Source: Acidihalobacter_A sp037381185
Lineage (GTDB): Bacteria > Pseudomonadota > Gammaproteobacteria > DSM-5130 > Acidihalobacteraceae
Assembly: GCF_037381185.1 (NCBI RefSeq)
Contig: NZ_JARRQY010000014.1
Span: forward strand, 1-57,386
Length of the DNA: 57,386 bases
Direction of reading: 5' to 3'
Below are positions 18,786-26,638 of this stretch, piece by piece. Position 1 is the first letter of the stretch. Each line of letters begins with the position of its first letter. Position numbers and translations under genes: made by a program. The notes under the pieces were generated by a model. It was not told the DNA's origin. It saw only the letters and a list, made by a program, of their open reading frames with translations, and ran no database searches.

Positions 18786-19598
18786 TCAGCTGCGGCGGAA
18801 ACGGGACTGCCGGAAGCGAAGCCCCATCAGGCCAACCATAAGCAGGCCAAGCCCCATCATGCCGAGATCACTGGGTTCGGGAACAGCATAGTAGCCCCCC
18901 GTTCCGCCAGCCTGGTAGTTGTATGCAGGCAGAGCACCCGAATTATACGAGGTGGCGTTTCCACTAAAGAAAAGTCCACCTTGTCCGCCAGCTTCTGTCA
19001 GCATCCAGTTAAGCGCACCAGTTTGACCGTTGTTGGTGGAAGCTTTGACATCTTCTGCCTTGAAAGTGAAATTCTGGCCAGTCTGAGTAATCGGCGTTGC
19101 CATGAAATCATTGATCGCCAGACTCCACATAAGCGTCCCCTGGCCTGCAGCCGCGAAGGTTGGGCTATTTTGGTTGAAGCTCCCATCGTTGACATAAATA
19201 TTCATGGCCCCCGGAGTATAGGTCGAGTAGGAGGTCCCATCGATAGTCGTCGAGCCGCCGGTCGGCACCAATCCGGTAACTTGAAACGTCAATTGACAGC
19301 CACTTGTTACGCAGTAATCGGCGTTCTGATTAGTTGCCGATAGACCTCCGTTGAGGTAGCCAAAACTGTTGCCGTTGCCAGTTGACAACCACTCTGAAAA
19401 ATTGAAGTAGCCAGAAAGAGGCACGCTGGTGGTTGTAATCGGCGTGTAGCCGCTCGTATTAGACCCAACATCCGCCTCAATCGTCCCGCCGGGTGTTACA
19501 TAAGTAAAGACATTTGCAGAGGCAGCGGATGCAAAAGCCAACCCGGCAACTAACATTGTTCCGCCCAACACTGCTTTCACTTTAGTTGCTCTGATCAT
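18786..19598 (-). CDS. PEP-CTERM sorting domain-containing secreted protein
   Basis: Exported substrate of exosortase A (270 residues). It has a Sec signal (MIRATKVKAVLGG then a hydrophobic stretch ending ASA, about residues 1-29). A polar mature region rich in Gly, Asn, Ser, Thr and Tyr, with almost no Lys or Arg, includes two nearby cysteines in CVTSGC. A C-terminal sorting signal follows: VPEPS (about 239-243), a hydrophobic helix and the basic tail RFRQSRFRRS. The ATG at 19598 is preferred to one two codons earlier because GGGGA lies seven bases before it. It has its own sigma54-like promoter (19661-19680) and terminator (18684-18714), so it is monocistronic. The function of the mature domain is not recognisable; a surface or matrix protein is likely. 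Confidence 0.95.
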   Translation of the reverse strand: MIRATKVKAVLGGTMLVAGLAFASAASANVFTYVTPGGTIEADVGSNTSGYTPITTTSVPLSGYFNFSEWLSTGNGNSFGYLNGGLSATNQNADYCVTSGCQLTFQVTGLVPTGGSTTIDGTSYSTYTPGAMNIYVNDGSFNQNSPTFAAAGQGTLMWSLAINDFMATPITQTGQNFTFKAEDVKASTNNGQTGALNWMLTEAGGQGGLFFSGNATSYNSGALPAYNYQAGGTGGYYAVPEPSDLGMMGLGLLMVGLMGLRFRQSRFRRS

Positions 19599-20062
19599 GA
19601 TCATTCCCCAATGCCGATGATTTGTGCGCGACGAGCCCTTGGCCCGCCCGTAATTACAAACAAAGCAACTAACGAGCCAACTTGATCGAAACCACCCCGA
19701 AAAACATTTAATAGATTGTTTTTAAAGTATTTAGTATTCATCCATCATCTTGCTCTCACTTGGCATAACGGACAGGATCGTAAAAAACATCGACACCCAC
19801 TTTCCCTTGAGCATGACACCCCAACGCCCCCTTCCCGAAACAGTCATTGGAGAAGCGCTCTAACAGCCACTTCTGAGCCTGCGCCTTATAAGACCATGCC
19901 AAACGGTCGACCAACAGCGCTGTAGTAGCGCCAGATCTACATAGACGGTTATTGCAGCGCGATAAACATAGACGTGCGACCAGGGCTTAGGACAACCACA
20001 TCCACTACACAAGCGAATCGATCTTCCCGCAGACAATGTCGCTCGCTTACCAGAGCGCCTGA
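19599..20062. other. Promoter and leader region of the PEP-CTERM gene, otherwise no gene seen
   Basis: A 464-bp gap between the nitroreductase stop and the PEP-CTERM start. The proximal part holds the -24/-12 promoter and a leader of roughly 50 nt. The AT-rich stretch at about 19,680-19,800 upstream of the promoter is where PrsR enhancer sites would be expected. I cannot identify a specific binding motif. Small open frames here have no recognised product. Confidence 0.5.
19661..19680 (-). promoter_or_regulatory. Sigma54 (-24/-12) promoter of the PEP-CTERM gene
   Basis: The minus strand reads TTGGCTCGTTAGTTGCTTTG here. It has the invariant GG-N10-GC spacing (GG at 19677-19678, GC at 19665-19666) and fits the consensus TTGGCAC-G-N4-TTGC at all but one position. 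The implied start of transcription is near 19,653, leaving a leader of about 55 nt. It is oriented into the PEP-CTERM gene, and the same locus encodes the sigma54 activator PrsR. Confidence 0.85.
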
Positions 20063-21127
20063 TTACTGGATCAAGCGATCCAGCGGCAAACGAACGGAAC
20101 GCGCCGTAGGCGCCGAGCCGTCGCCAAGGCGGCAAAGAAAAATGCCATCAAGCACAGCCTGCTCAGATAACAATCCCTCGAGGGCGCCCCGCACGATGTG
20201 GGCTTTCTGCAAGGAGGGGGGGCCACTGGTGAATTCACGCCGGTCCCGCGCATACCGCGCAAATATCAACGGCGTCATTTCCGGCTGGAACTGCAACCCT
20301 TGAACAGTCGCCGTCAACCAGAAACGCTGAACCGCCCGCCCTCCTTCGAGGTAAGCATCTATGCCATTGAGTGGGTTGCGACTTGCAATCAACGCATGTG
20401 CCGCGCACCTATAGCCCGGCAGCAGATCGAGTTGCAGACGCGGTAGCCACGTTCCAGCCAACCATCGATTGAGAAAACTCACACGCCGCCAGCTCTTCAT
20501 CCCCCAGCGCATGAGACTCACCCCAACCGGATCGAGCCCAACCGCCTGATCCGGAATCCTGTCCTCGCTGACGCGAGCGCACCATTCGATCACACGGCTG
20601 TGCACCTCGTAGGCTTCGGGTATGGTCAATCGGATATGCGCACTGCGGAACAGCAGCTTCGCCATGCGCCAACGCGCCGCCCCACCCTCAAGCCAATGCA
20701 CTTCGTAAGAATTTCCGACACTAGCGGTCAGTGCGGCTTTCTGCTCATCAGTGAGCGGATGGGTACTAAAGGCTCGGCGCTGGGTTACTCGCTGCTCGAT
20801 CACCTGCCCTAGAGGGTCGCCTATGAGTTGCTCGTCAGGTGTGAAATGAACGTCGATGAGGGGATGCTCTTCGGGCGCCTCCTGCCGCCGCCTAAACTCG
20901 GCGCGCAGCCCCAACGTCGAAGCCGCGATAGCGATCGTTTCCAGCAGCGCGCCCAGTGCGATCTGACTGGCATGGCCGTCGAGATCGTAGACACACCACT
21001 GCCGGGTATCGTGTCCATGGATAGTGATGTGCTGGGCATCGTGTATTTCGAAGCACCAGGGCTGCGTGTTGTCCCCGCTGGGCGCCCAACGCGCGCGTTC
21101 AAGGATGATTCTCAGATTATCGTTCAT
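20063..21127 (-). CDS. Nitroreductase-like flavoprotein
   Basis: Member of the FMN-dependent nitroreductase fold (354 residues). The N-terminus has ILERARWAPSGDNTQPW, the typical R-x-x-x-S-x-x-N-x-Q-P-W FMN-binding signature. A middle block has QRVTQRRAFSTHPLT, and the C-terminal part carries a GRAVQRFWLTATVQGL helix of the kind found at the dimer interface. It is longer than classical NfsB-type enzymes (about 215 residues), resembling the larger group that occurs with, or fused to, ThiF-like proteins. The start at 21127 is chosen over 21142 because GGTGA lies seven bases before it. wecB ends 27 bp upstream, so the two may be cotranscribed. Its reaction here is unknown. Confidence 0.82.
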   Translation of the reverse strand: MNDNLRIILERARWAPSGDNTQPWCFEIHDAQHITIHGHDTRQWCVYDLDGHASQIALGALLETIAIAASTLGLRAEFRRRQEAPEEHPLIDVHFTPDEQLIGDPLGQVIEQRVTQRRAFSTHPLTDEQKAALTASVGNSYEVHWLEGGAARWRMAKLLFRSAHIRLTIPEAYEVHSRVIEWCARVSEDRIPDQAVGLDPVGVSLMRWGMKSWRRVSFLNRWLAGTWLPRLQLDLLPGYRCAAHALIASRNPLNGIDAYLEGGRAVQRFWLTATVQGLQFQPEMTPLIFARYARDRREFTSGPPSLQKAHIVRGALEGLLSEQAVLDGIFLCRLGDGSAPTARSVRLPLDRLIQ

Positions 21128-21154
21128 CTTTTCTTCACCCATGTCTACATTCCA

Positions 21155-22255
21155 TCAACGCGAAGCATGCTCCTTCAAACTCGATGCGATGCGGTTCGCA
21201 GCATGGCCATCCCATAGTGCAGGAGGGATAACTACCCTCCGCCCGGTCCGCAATACGGCATCGACAGCACTGGGCAGCTCTGCGATGCTGATCAGCCGAT
21301 TAGTACCAGCCGAGACTGTAATCGGCCGCTCGGTGTTTTCCCGGAGAGTCAGACATGGGATGCCGAGATAAGTCGTTTCCTCCTGCAACCCACCCGAGTC
21401 GGTGACGACAAGCGCCGCATCCTGCAGCACGTTCATGAATGGAATATAGGCCAGAGGCTCTGTCAGCAGCACGTCCGGATTCGCCTGCAGCAGGGGAAGC
21501 AGTTCTCGATCCTGCAGCTGCTGGAAAGTTCTCGGATGCAGCGGAAAGACCAGTCGCATGCGGCGGGACAGTTCGTTCAACGCATCGACCAGCGCGGCGA
21601 GGCGCTGCGGCTCGTCAACATTCGAGGGACGGTGCAGCGTTGCCACAGCGTACTCTCCCGCATGCAAACCGAGCCTGCGGCGCGTGCCGTCGGCATCTAT
21701 CCGATCCTTGAGGAGACGGTATGCATCGATCATGACGTTGCCGACGAAGTCGATACGGCTTGCGGGAACATTTTCCGCCAGCAGATTTTCGGTCGCATCG
21801 GTCGACGGCGTCCAAAGCAAGTCGGACACGGCATCGGTCACGATGCGGTTGATTTCTTCCGGCATCGTGCGATCACGGCTGCGCAACCCTGCCTCAAGAT
21901 GCGCCACCGGAATATGCAGCTTGGCTCCAACCAGAGCCGCTGCCATCGTCGCGTTTACGTCGCCCACCACCACTATCCAATCTGGCGGCATATTCAGACA
22001 GACGCGCTCATAGGCTGACATGACTCTCGCTGTCTGTTCGCCATGTGAAGCGCTGCCTACGACCAAGGCAATTTCAGGCGGCGGCAGGTCGAACGCCTGC
22101 CTGAACACCTCGGACAGGTTCCGATCGTAATGCTGACCAGCATCAACCAGCCGCGGTTCGCACCACGCGGTGTCGCGCAACACACGATAAAGTGGCCCCA
22201 CCTTCATGTAATTAGGCCGGGCCGCGACGACCAGATCGACCTTCAGCGGCGGCAT
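21155..22255 (-). CDS. wecB: UDP-N-acetylglucosamine 2-epimerase (non-hydrolysing)
   Basis: Interconverts UDP-GlcNAc and UDP-ManNAc in the cytoplasm, supplying a ManNAc-type precursor for EPS. The 366-residue product matches the usual 360-380. Visible motifs are ARPNYMKVGPL near the N-terminus, VVVGDVNATMAAAL, HLEAGLRSRDRTMPEEINR with the catalytic acids, NVMIDAY, TLHRPSNVD, and TDSGGLQEETTYLGIPCLTLRENTERP for nucleotide binding. The open frame extends 92 codons further upstream, but AGGAG before the ATG at 22255 and the family's normal start fix it there. No UDP-ManNAc dehydrogenase (wecC) is visible in the window, so the sugar may be used as ManNAc or oxidised by an enzyme encoded elsewhere. 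Confidence 0.95.
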   Translation of the reverse strand: MPPLKVDLVVAARPNYMKVGPLYRVLRDTAWCEPRLVDAGQHYDRNLSEVFRQAFDLPPPEIALVVGSASHGEQTARVMSAYERVCLNMPPDWIVVVGDVNATMAAALVGAKLHIPVAHLEAGLRSRDRTMPEEINRIVTDAVSDLLWTPSTDATENLLAENVPASRIDFVGNVMIDAYRLLKDRIDADGTRRRLGLHAGEYAVATLHRPSNVDEPQRLAALVDALNELSRRMRLVFPLHPRTFQQLQDRELLPLLQANPDVLLTEPLAYIPFMNVLQDAALVVTDSGGLQEETTYLGIPCLTLRENTERPITVSAGTNRLISIAELPSAVDAVLRTGRRVVIPPALWDGHAANRIASSLKEHASR

Positions 22256-22334
22256 AACGGCTCCTGCTGCGACGATGATGCCCTCATCCGACACCCTCCA
22301 CAATTGTGCAGCGGCTGCGTGCGCTGATTCCCCC

Positions 22335-23618
22335 TCACGGTTCCCTGACAACCCTATTGAGCAGTTGCACGAGGCTTGCGGCACCTGCACTACGCACATG
22401 GCGCTGCAGTTCCCCCCCAGCCAGTGGAACGAAACTTCCCGCTTCAACCTCGCGTATGAATTCAAGCAAACGCTTTTCTGTCTGCGCGGCGTCACCGATA
22501 TCCGCCACAGTACCGCCCTCCCCCGATTCAAGCAGTCGAGCCGTTTCGCCCGCTGGGTCGGTCAAGGCAAAAATCGGCTTTCCAATCGCCAAATACTCAT
22601 AAACCTTCGCTGGAATCTGCACGTTGAACTGCGATCCTTGCAGCAACAACAGGCCATCCGCGGAAAGCTGCTCGCGCAGTGCCGCACTGCGCTCGAACGC
22701 CGGCACAAGTTCGACCAGATCGGCAATACCGTAATGCTCCAGCATAGCCACATAACTCGCCCGCACCGCCTCTGGACCACTACCGCGCAACACCACGTGC
22801 AAATTGGCAGACGAAATCTCGCCTCGCTGGCGCAAGGCTGCAAGCGCACGGAACAGTGGCTCGGGACTGCGTCCATTGGCATAAAGTGCCCCGCTGTGGA
22901 GCAGTCTGAGCGGCCCCACCCGCCTCGTCGCGCCTAGATACCCCAAACGATCGCGAGCCAATCGCGCACCAACGACATCCTCGTCGAAACCATTAGGAAT
23001 GACCTCGAAGAGACCATGATCGACTACCCCATACCTCTCTTCATAGGCCCGCATGGCGCTACGGGTCACGAATACACAGGCATCGGCCTTACTCACCACA
23101 CGCCGTTCGAGGCGTTCACGCGAGGCGCGCGTCATCCGCCCGATGTCATCCGTGCCCGTCAACATCGGATCGCGAAAATCGGCGATCCATGGCAACCGCG
23201 AGCGGCGGTTAAGCGCCGCCGCAATCAGATGGGCAGTTGCGATCGGATAGGTTGACCAGATCGCCTTCGGGCGATAGCGCCTAATCAGTCTGAGACCTAG
23301 CGGCACGGCGCTCAAGCGCCAGCTAGCCCAACGATCCGGCTGCGCCAACCACTCGGGGTAACGTCCACCCACTCCTAAATGCTGCCTTGCATCAATGGCG
23401 AAAGACCGGAACACGCGGTCGCCGAACTCGTCTGGCGATGCCAAGGTGTTATCCAAGCTCATATAGCTCGCCAGACGTGGCGCGAGAATAATTGGATCCC
23501 ATCCAAGCGAACGCAGGCCGCGTACCATCGACAGGGTACGCAGCGTGCCGCTGACTTCACCGCAGGGGGGGAAGTGGTAGGCCACCATCAAAATCCGATC
23601 AGCCAACGGCTCCTCCAC
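22335..23618 (-). CDS. Glycosyltransferase, GT4-like
   Basis: Predicted cytoplasmic retaining glycosyltransferase of the GT-B fold that adds a sugar to the lipid-linked EPS unit. The N-terminal domain starts RILMVAYHFPP with the GxVSGTLR loop and includes the IADFRDPML acceptor-side motif and the KADACVFVT connector. The C-terminal nucleotide-sugar domain has LLHSGALYANGRSPEPLF and VKVYEYLAIGKPIFAL-type residues (here IPAKVYEYLAIGKP). The start is uncertain: the frame is open to a TTG at 23681, and a GTG at 23618 is chosen because it has a better upstream purine stretch and a more usual N-terminus. It is 79 bp before wecB. Donor and acceptor are unknown. Confidence 0.85.
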   Translation of the reverse strand: MEEPLADRILMVAYHFPPCGEVSGTLRTLSMVRGLRSLGWDPIILAPRLASYMSLDNTLASPDEFGDRVFRSFAIDARQHLGVGGRYPEWLAQPDRWASWRLSAVPLGLRLIRRYRPKAIWSTYPIATAHLIAAALNRRSRLPWIADFRDPMLTGTDDIGRMTRASRERLERRVVSKADACVFVTRSAMRAYEERYGVVDHGLFEVIPNGFDEDVVGARLARDRLGYLGATRRVGPLRLLHSGALYANGRSPEPLFRALAALRQRGEISSANLHVVLRGSGPEAVRASYVAMLEHYGIADLVELVPAFERSAALREQLSADGLLLLQGSQFNVQIPAKVYEYLAIGKPIFALTDPAGETARLLESGEGGTVADIGDAAQTEKRLLEFIREVEAGSFVPLAGGELQRHVRSAGAASLVQLLNRVVREP

Positions 23619-23723
23619 CTTGCCAGCCCACTTCCGGCGACACGCAACGTCATCTTTGCTTGTATTTAGAACGGCATTCAAAAACGCGGGTTCTGGCTAC
23701 GGTATACCGAATACATCCGGCCC

Positions 23724-23891
23724 TCAACTCGCCATACCTGCCACGGTCATCCAAACAGCGATCAGCCACGCAACAGCGCTGCCTAGCGCCACGATGACGG
23801 CCCGCAAACGGCTCACACGCCACACATAATCCGCCACGAGTACGCACACCGTCGTCTCAAAAATGACCGCCGACGCCAGCTCGATATTCAT
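23724..23891 (-). CDS. Small two-helix membrane protein
   Basis: A 55-residue protein with two predicted membrane helices (about residues 5-22 and 30-53) separated by a short basic loop WRVSRLR. The ATG at 23891 is preceded by GGGAAGG and lies inside the end of the phosphatidylserine decarboxylase gene, overlapping it by 35 bp, which suggests translational coupling. The frame could extend to 23954, but that would bury the good ribosome-binding site. I recognise no family. The tight overlap suggests a partner of the decarboxylase or of the glycosyltransferases on either side. Confidence 0.55.
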   Translation of the reverse strand: MNIELASAVIFETTVCVLVADYVWRVSRLRAVIVALGSAVAWLIAVWMTVAGMAS

Positions 23892-24573
23892 GCGCCTTCC
23901 CCACCCCCCTTGTTTCCACCGGCGTCTCTCCCGCCCAGACGCGCTGCCGTTCATTCAGCGCATAATCCCAGGCCTGCGGCATCTCTAACACTACCGTGCT
24001 GCCAAGCAGGATCCGGCCGAGCCTTTGCCCGCGCGTCACTTCATCGCCCGGCGACACCCAGACCTGGAGACGGCGGGCCGATAGACTCGTGATCAGGCGC
24101 ACCGCCACCACGCCGCGCTGCATGCGAATGATGATTCGTTTCTGCACCGGACATACCTTCTCACGCAGGAAGGCGAAATCCCTCCCCTCACCATCCATGT
24201 AAGTGTCACCGGAGTCTTCGATCGACTCGACCACCCCGTCACATGGGCTACGCTGCACGTGTACGTCCCAGAAGCTCAGCGCAATAACCACGTAGCGCGT
24301 AGCATCGCGCACCTGCGCGGAGGTCACAAGACCATCAGCCGGTGCGATCAGCCCCGGAACGGGCGGCACCCGACGCTCAGGATCACGCTCGAAGAAGCGC
24401 CTGAATCCCTCTGGAATGCGTCCTGCTGTTAACCAACCGCGTATCTGCACTTCTGGCCAGCGGCGTTTAGCCGGCAACAGCAGCCGAATCAATGGCGAAG
24501 GATCGGGGAAGTGCCATCCCCATAGAAACAGCGCGACGGCACACCCGAGAATAACGACGAGCGACAGCAACAT
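23857..24573 (-). CDS. Phosphatidylserine decarboxylase-like protein
   Basis: Homologue of the pyruvoyl enzymes that convert phosphatidylserine to phosphatidylethanolamine at the inner membrane (238 residues, like the short PSD class). The N-terminus is a membrane helix (about residues 1-20). The catalytic region follows: FFERDPER, LIAPADGLV with the aspartate, SFWDVHVQRSPCDGVV with the histidine, and the autocleavage motif LLGSTVVLEMP whose LGST serine would become the pyruvoyl group. All expected triad positions are present. The ATG at 24573 is used; a TTG two codons earlier is also open. It lies 12 bp after a glycosyltransferase-like gene and overlaps the small membrane protein. Its place among EPS genes suggests a dedicated role on a lipid carrier or anchor rather than housekeeping. 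Confidence 0.85.
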   Translation of the reverse strand: MLLSLVVILGCAVALFLWGWHFPDPSPLIRLLLPAKRRWPEVQIRGWLTAGRIPEGFRRFFERDPERRVPPVPGLIAPADGLVTSAQVRDATRYVVIALSFWDVHVQRSPCDGVVESIEDSGDTYMDGEGRDFAFLREKVCPVQKRIIIRMQRGVVAVRLITSLSARRLQVWVSPGDEVTRGQRLGRILLGSTVVLEMPQAWDYALNERQRVWAGETPVETRGVGKAHEYRAGVGGHF

Positions 24574-24585
24574 AAGCAAGCCCCG

Positions 24586-25518
24586 TCAGCCCGAGCCAAT
24601 CACGGCATCACGTCGCTGCTCCAACTGTGCGATGAGGCGCCGCGAAAGCATCCTGTACGTCCCCGCCCGGTAACGACAATAGCCGGAGAAATGCACAAAC
24701 GCGTGATCGACGCCCGGAGCTTCCGGACAGGTCGAATACTTGGGATGGGGCAAGACTTGCGAGTCTTCCAGATTACTGATCAGCAGACAGCTCATGAACT
24801 GCTCCGTCCCCCACTCCGTCCAACGCCCGCCAAGCACTTCAGCAAACCTCGACGACCAAGTATAGAGAGTCTCCAAGTCGATTCGACTTGGCGGCAGACC
24901 GGAGAACGCGGCACAACCGCGAACGTAGCGCAAACGACCAGTTCCGTCGAGCGTTGACAACGCGGTTTCCGCCAGCGTCTGGACATGTTCATCACCGGCC
25001 TCCAGCTCGCGCTTGGCCCAAGCCGCCGCGGCCCGCGCCGAGCCGATCATATGTCCCTGACGGGTTCCCAGTAGAAACGGACGTTCTTCGCCCACGGCGG
25101 CAACGACCTCGTCGAGGGCTGCGGTGCTCAGCGTGTCAGCATCGAGCTGTATAACGTAATCATGACGAGCCAGCGCGACCTGCGCATGCAAGCGCTCCCA
25201 GCACCCTCCGCGGGGCAACCGTACATTTCGAAAAGCATCGATATCCAACCATTCGACAAAGGGAATCCGCTGTTCGATCATCGCACGATCCCGAGGTTTC
25301 AAACTACCGTCGTCGAGCACGCAAACGCGCCCCACGGGACAGCGAGCAGCGAACGAAGTGACCGCGAGCAGATACATATGCACATCGGTGGTAGATACCA
25401 TCGAAAGCACCGTGATGCCGCCGTCACACGCCCACAGTCGGACATCGAGCTCACTTAATCGCCGCTGTGTTGCGCGAAGCAGCCAGGCATCGTGGTAATG
25501 ACGCAGCCGATAGAGCAT
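24586..25518 (-). CDS. Glycosyltransferase-like protein (nucleotide-diphosphosugar fold)
   Basis: A 310-residue cytoplasmic protein without a signal peptide. It resembles GT-A enzymes: an opening beta strand ITVLSMVSTTDVHMYLLAV, CVLDDGSLK, and a DxD motif in YVIQLDADTL (about residues 120-129) that would bind a divalent metal and nucleotide sugar. Further on come RGCAAFSG and the EWGTEQF acidic helix typical of GT8-like or related transferases. I cannot place it in a named family with certainty. It is 12 bp before the phosphatidylserine decarboxylase gene and probably in the same operon, so it most likely modifies the EPS unit. Confidence 0.65.
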   Translation of the reverse strand: MLYRLRHYHDAWLLRATQRRLSELDVRLWACDGGITVLSMVSTTDVHMYLLAVTSFAARCPVGRVCVLDDGSLKPRDRAMIEQRIPFVEWLDIDAFRNVRLPRGGCWERLHAQVALARHDYVIQLDADTLSTAALDEVVAAVGEERPFLLGTRQGHMIGSARAAAAWAKRELEAGDEHVQTLAETALSTLDGTGRLRYVRGCAAFSGLPPSRIDLETLYTWSSRFAEVLGGRWTEWGTEQFMSCLLISNLEDSQVLPHPKYSTCPEAPGVDHAFVHFSGYCRYRAGTYRMLSRRLIAQLEQRRDAVIGSG

Positions 25519-25667
25519 GCGAACTCAGCGACTCATTCGCGGCACCCATGCCGGACTGGCAGCATGCCGAGCAGGAAACCTTCGCTTCATTTCAGTGAAA
25601 ACCCGCTGCTATGCGAAAAGCCCAGAGGCGCGAACGAACCGCCGCAGGCCGTACAATGCCCCATCAA

Positions 25668-26627
25668 CTAAATTTTCATCGTTTCAATAGAACGGGATGC
25701 ACGTCCAAAACGGCGCAGTAAATAATCGACGAACCCGCGACGAAAGGCTCTTGGAAAACCTGCCCCAAAAATCAACCACACAACGAAAAAAGAATAAACG
25801 CTCTTCAAGCGTGCACCCGCGTGCAACTCGCGAAGCAGCCAATATAGCGTTTGCAACCGACGCCTGGCAAGCCGTCTATCGAAGCCCCCTTTTTCTATCA
25901 ACAACAAGGTGTTTCTAGTGATGTAGTACAGCTTCAATGGCGGCATCCAACCTCCGAACGCCGCAGACTCCGCATGCTTGATGCGAACGTTCGTATCGCA
26001 GTAGGAACGGTACCCGGCTTTCCTGGCCCTTTCGTAAAAATCCGTCTCCTCCAATTGAAGGAAGAAACGCTCATCGAACAGGCCGAGCATATTGAATAGC
26101 TGCGCCGGAACAATCAGGCAAGCTCCATATGCATGATCCATTTCGTAAATGCCCTCAGCCACGGCGCTTCCCGCCGTTTCCGCTTTGGACGGATCGAGCT
26201 GAGGAGGTCTATCGCAATCCAGATAGTCGATGGCAGGATGAAGCAGGCACGGGCCCAGCTGCTCAAAGCGACGGGACAACTTAACCATATCGGATGCGCC
26301 ATTCGGCACGACCGTATCGTTATTGAGCAGACAAATCGCCCCGGCCCCCAAAGTCAGTGCCTTCTGAATGCCGGCGTTGCAGCCGCCCGCCCAACCATTA
26401 TTTTCACTAAGCTCGACGATGATCAGATCGTCACAATCGTTCGCGAGAGACCGAATTTCAGGATCACGCGTACCATTATCGACAACGATCACCTTAGCCG
26501 ATTCACAGACGTGCTCATACAACGAACGCACGCACCTCAGCGTGGATTCAGCAGCACCATAATGCAGGACCACGATAGCCAGAGTCGTTCCAGGCTCATG
26601 ATTTTTCATCACAGCTTCGTTCGTCAT
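25668..26627 (-). CDS. Glycosyltransferase family 2 protein
   Basis: Inverting GT-A glycosyltransferase (319 residues from the chosen start) that probably extends the EPS repeat unit. It begins LAIVVLHYGAAESTLRCVRSL, with VIVVDNGTRD for nucleotide binding, ENNGWAGGCNAG, and the metal-binding LLNNDTVVP (DxD-like N-N-D). The acceptor-side FDERFFLQLEETDFYERARKAG resembles rhamnosyltransferase-like GT2 members. A hydrophobic C-terminus (SVYSFFVVWLIFGAGF) may attach it to the membrane. The open frame extends to 26747, inside the sulfotransferase gene. The ATG at 26627, 11 bp after that gene's stop, gives the family's usual beginning. Confidence 0.9.
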   Translation of the reverse strand: MTNEAVMKNHEPGTTLAIVVLHYGAAESTLRCVRSLYEHVCESAKVIVVDNGTRDPEIRSLANDCDDLIIVELSENNGWAGGCNAGIQKALTLGAGAICLLNNDTVVPNGASDMVKLSRRFEQLGPCLLHPAIDYLDCDRPPQLDPSKAETAGSAVAEGIYEMDHAYGACLIVPAQLFNMLGLFDERFFLQLEETDFYERARKAGYRSYCDTNVRIKHAESAAFGGWMPPLKLYYITRNTLLLIEKGGFDRRLARRRLQTLYWLLRELHAGARLKSVYSFFVVWLIFGAGFPRAFRRGFVDYLLRRFGRASRSIETMKI

Positions 26628-26638
26628 CGTCACGGGCG

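Noticed and set aside
19860..19925. Repeated AGCGCT words suggesting a long hairpin
   Set aside because: The arms are too short and too far apart to form a convincing stem.
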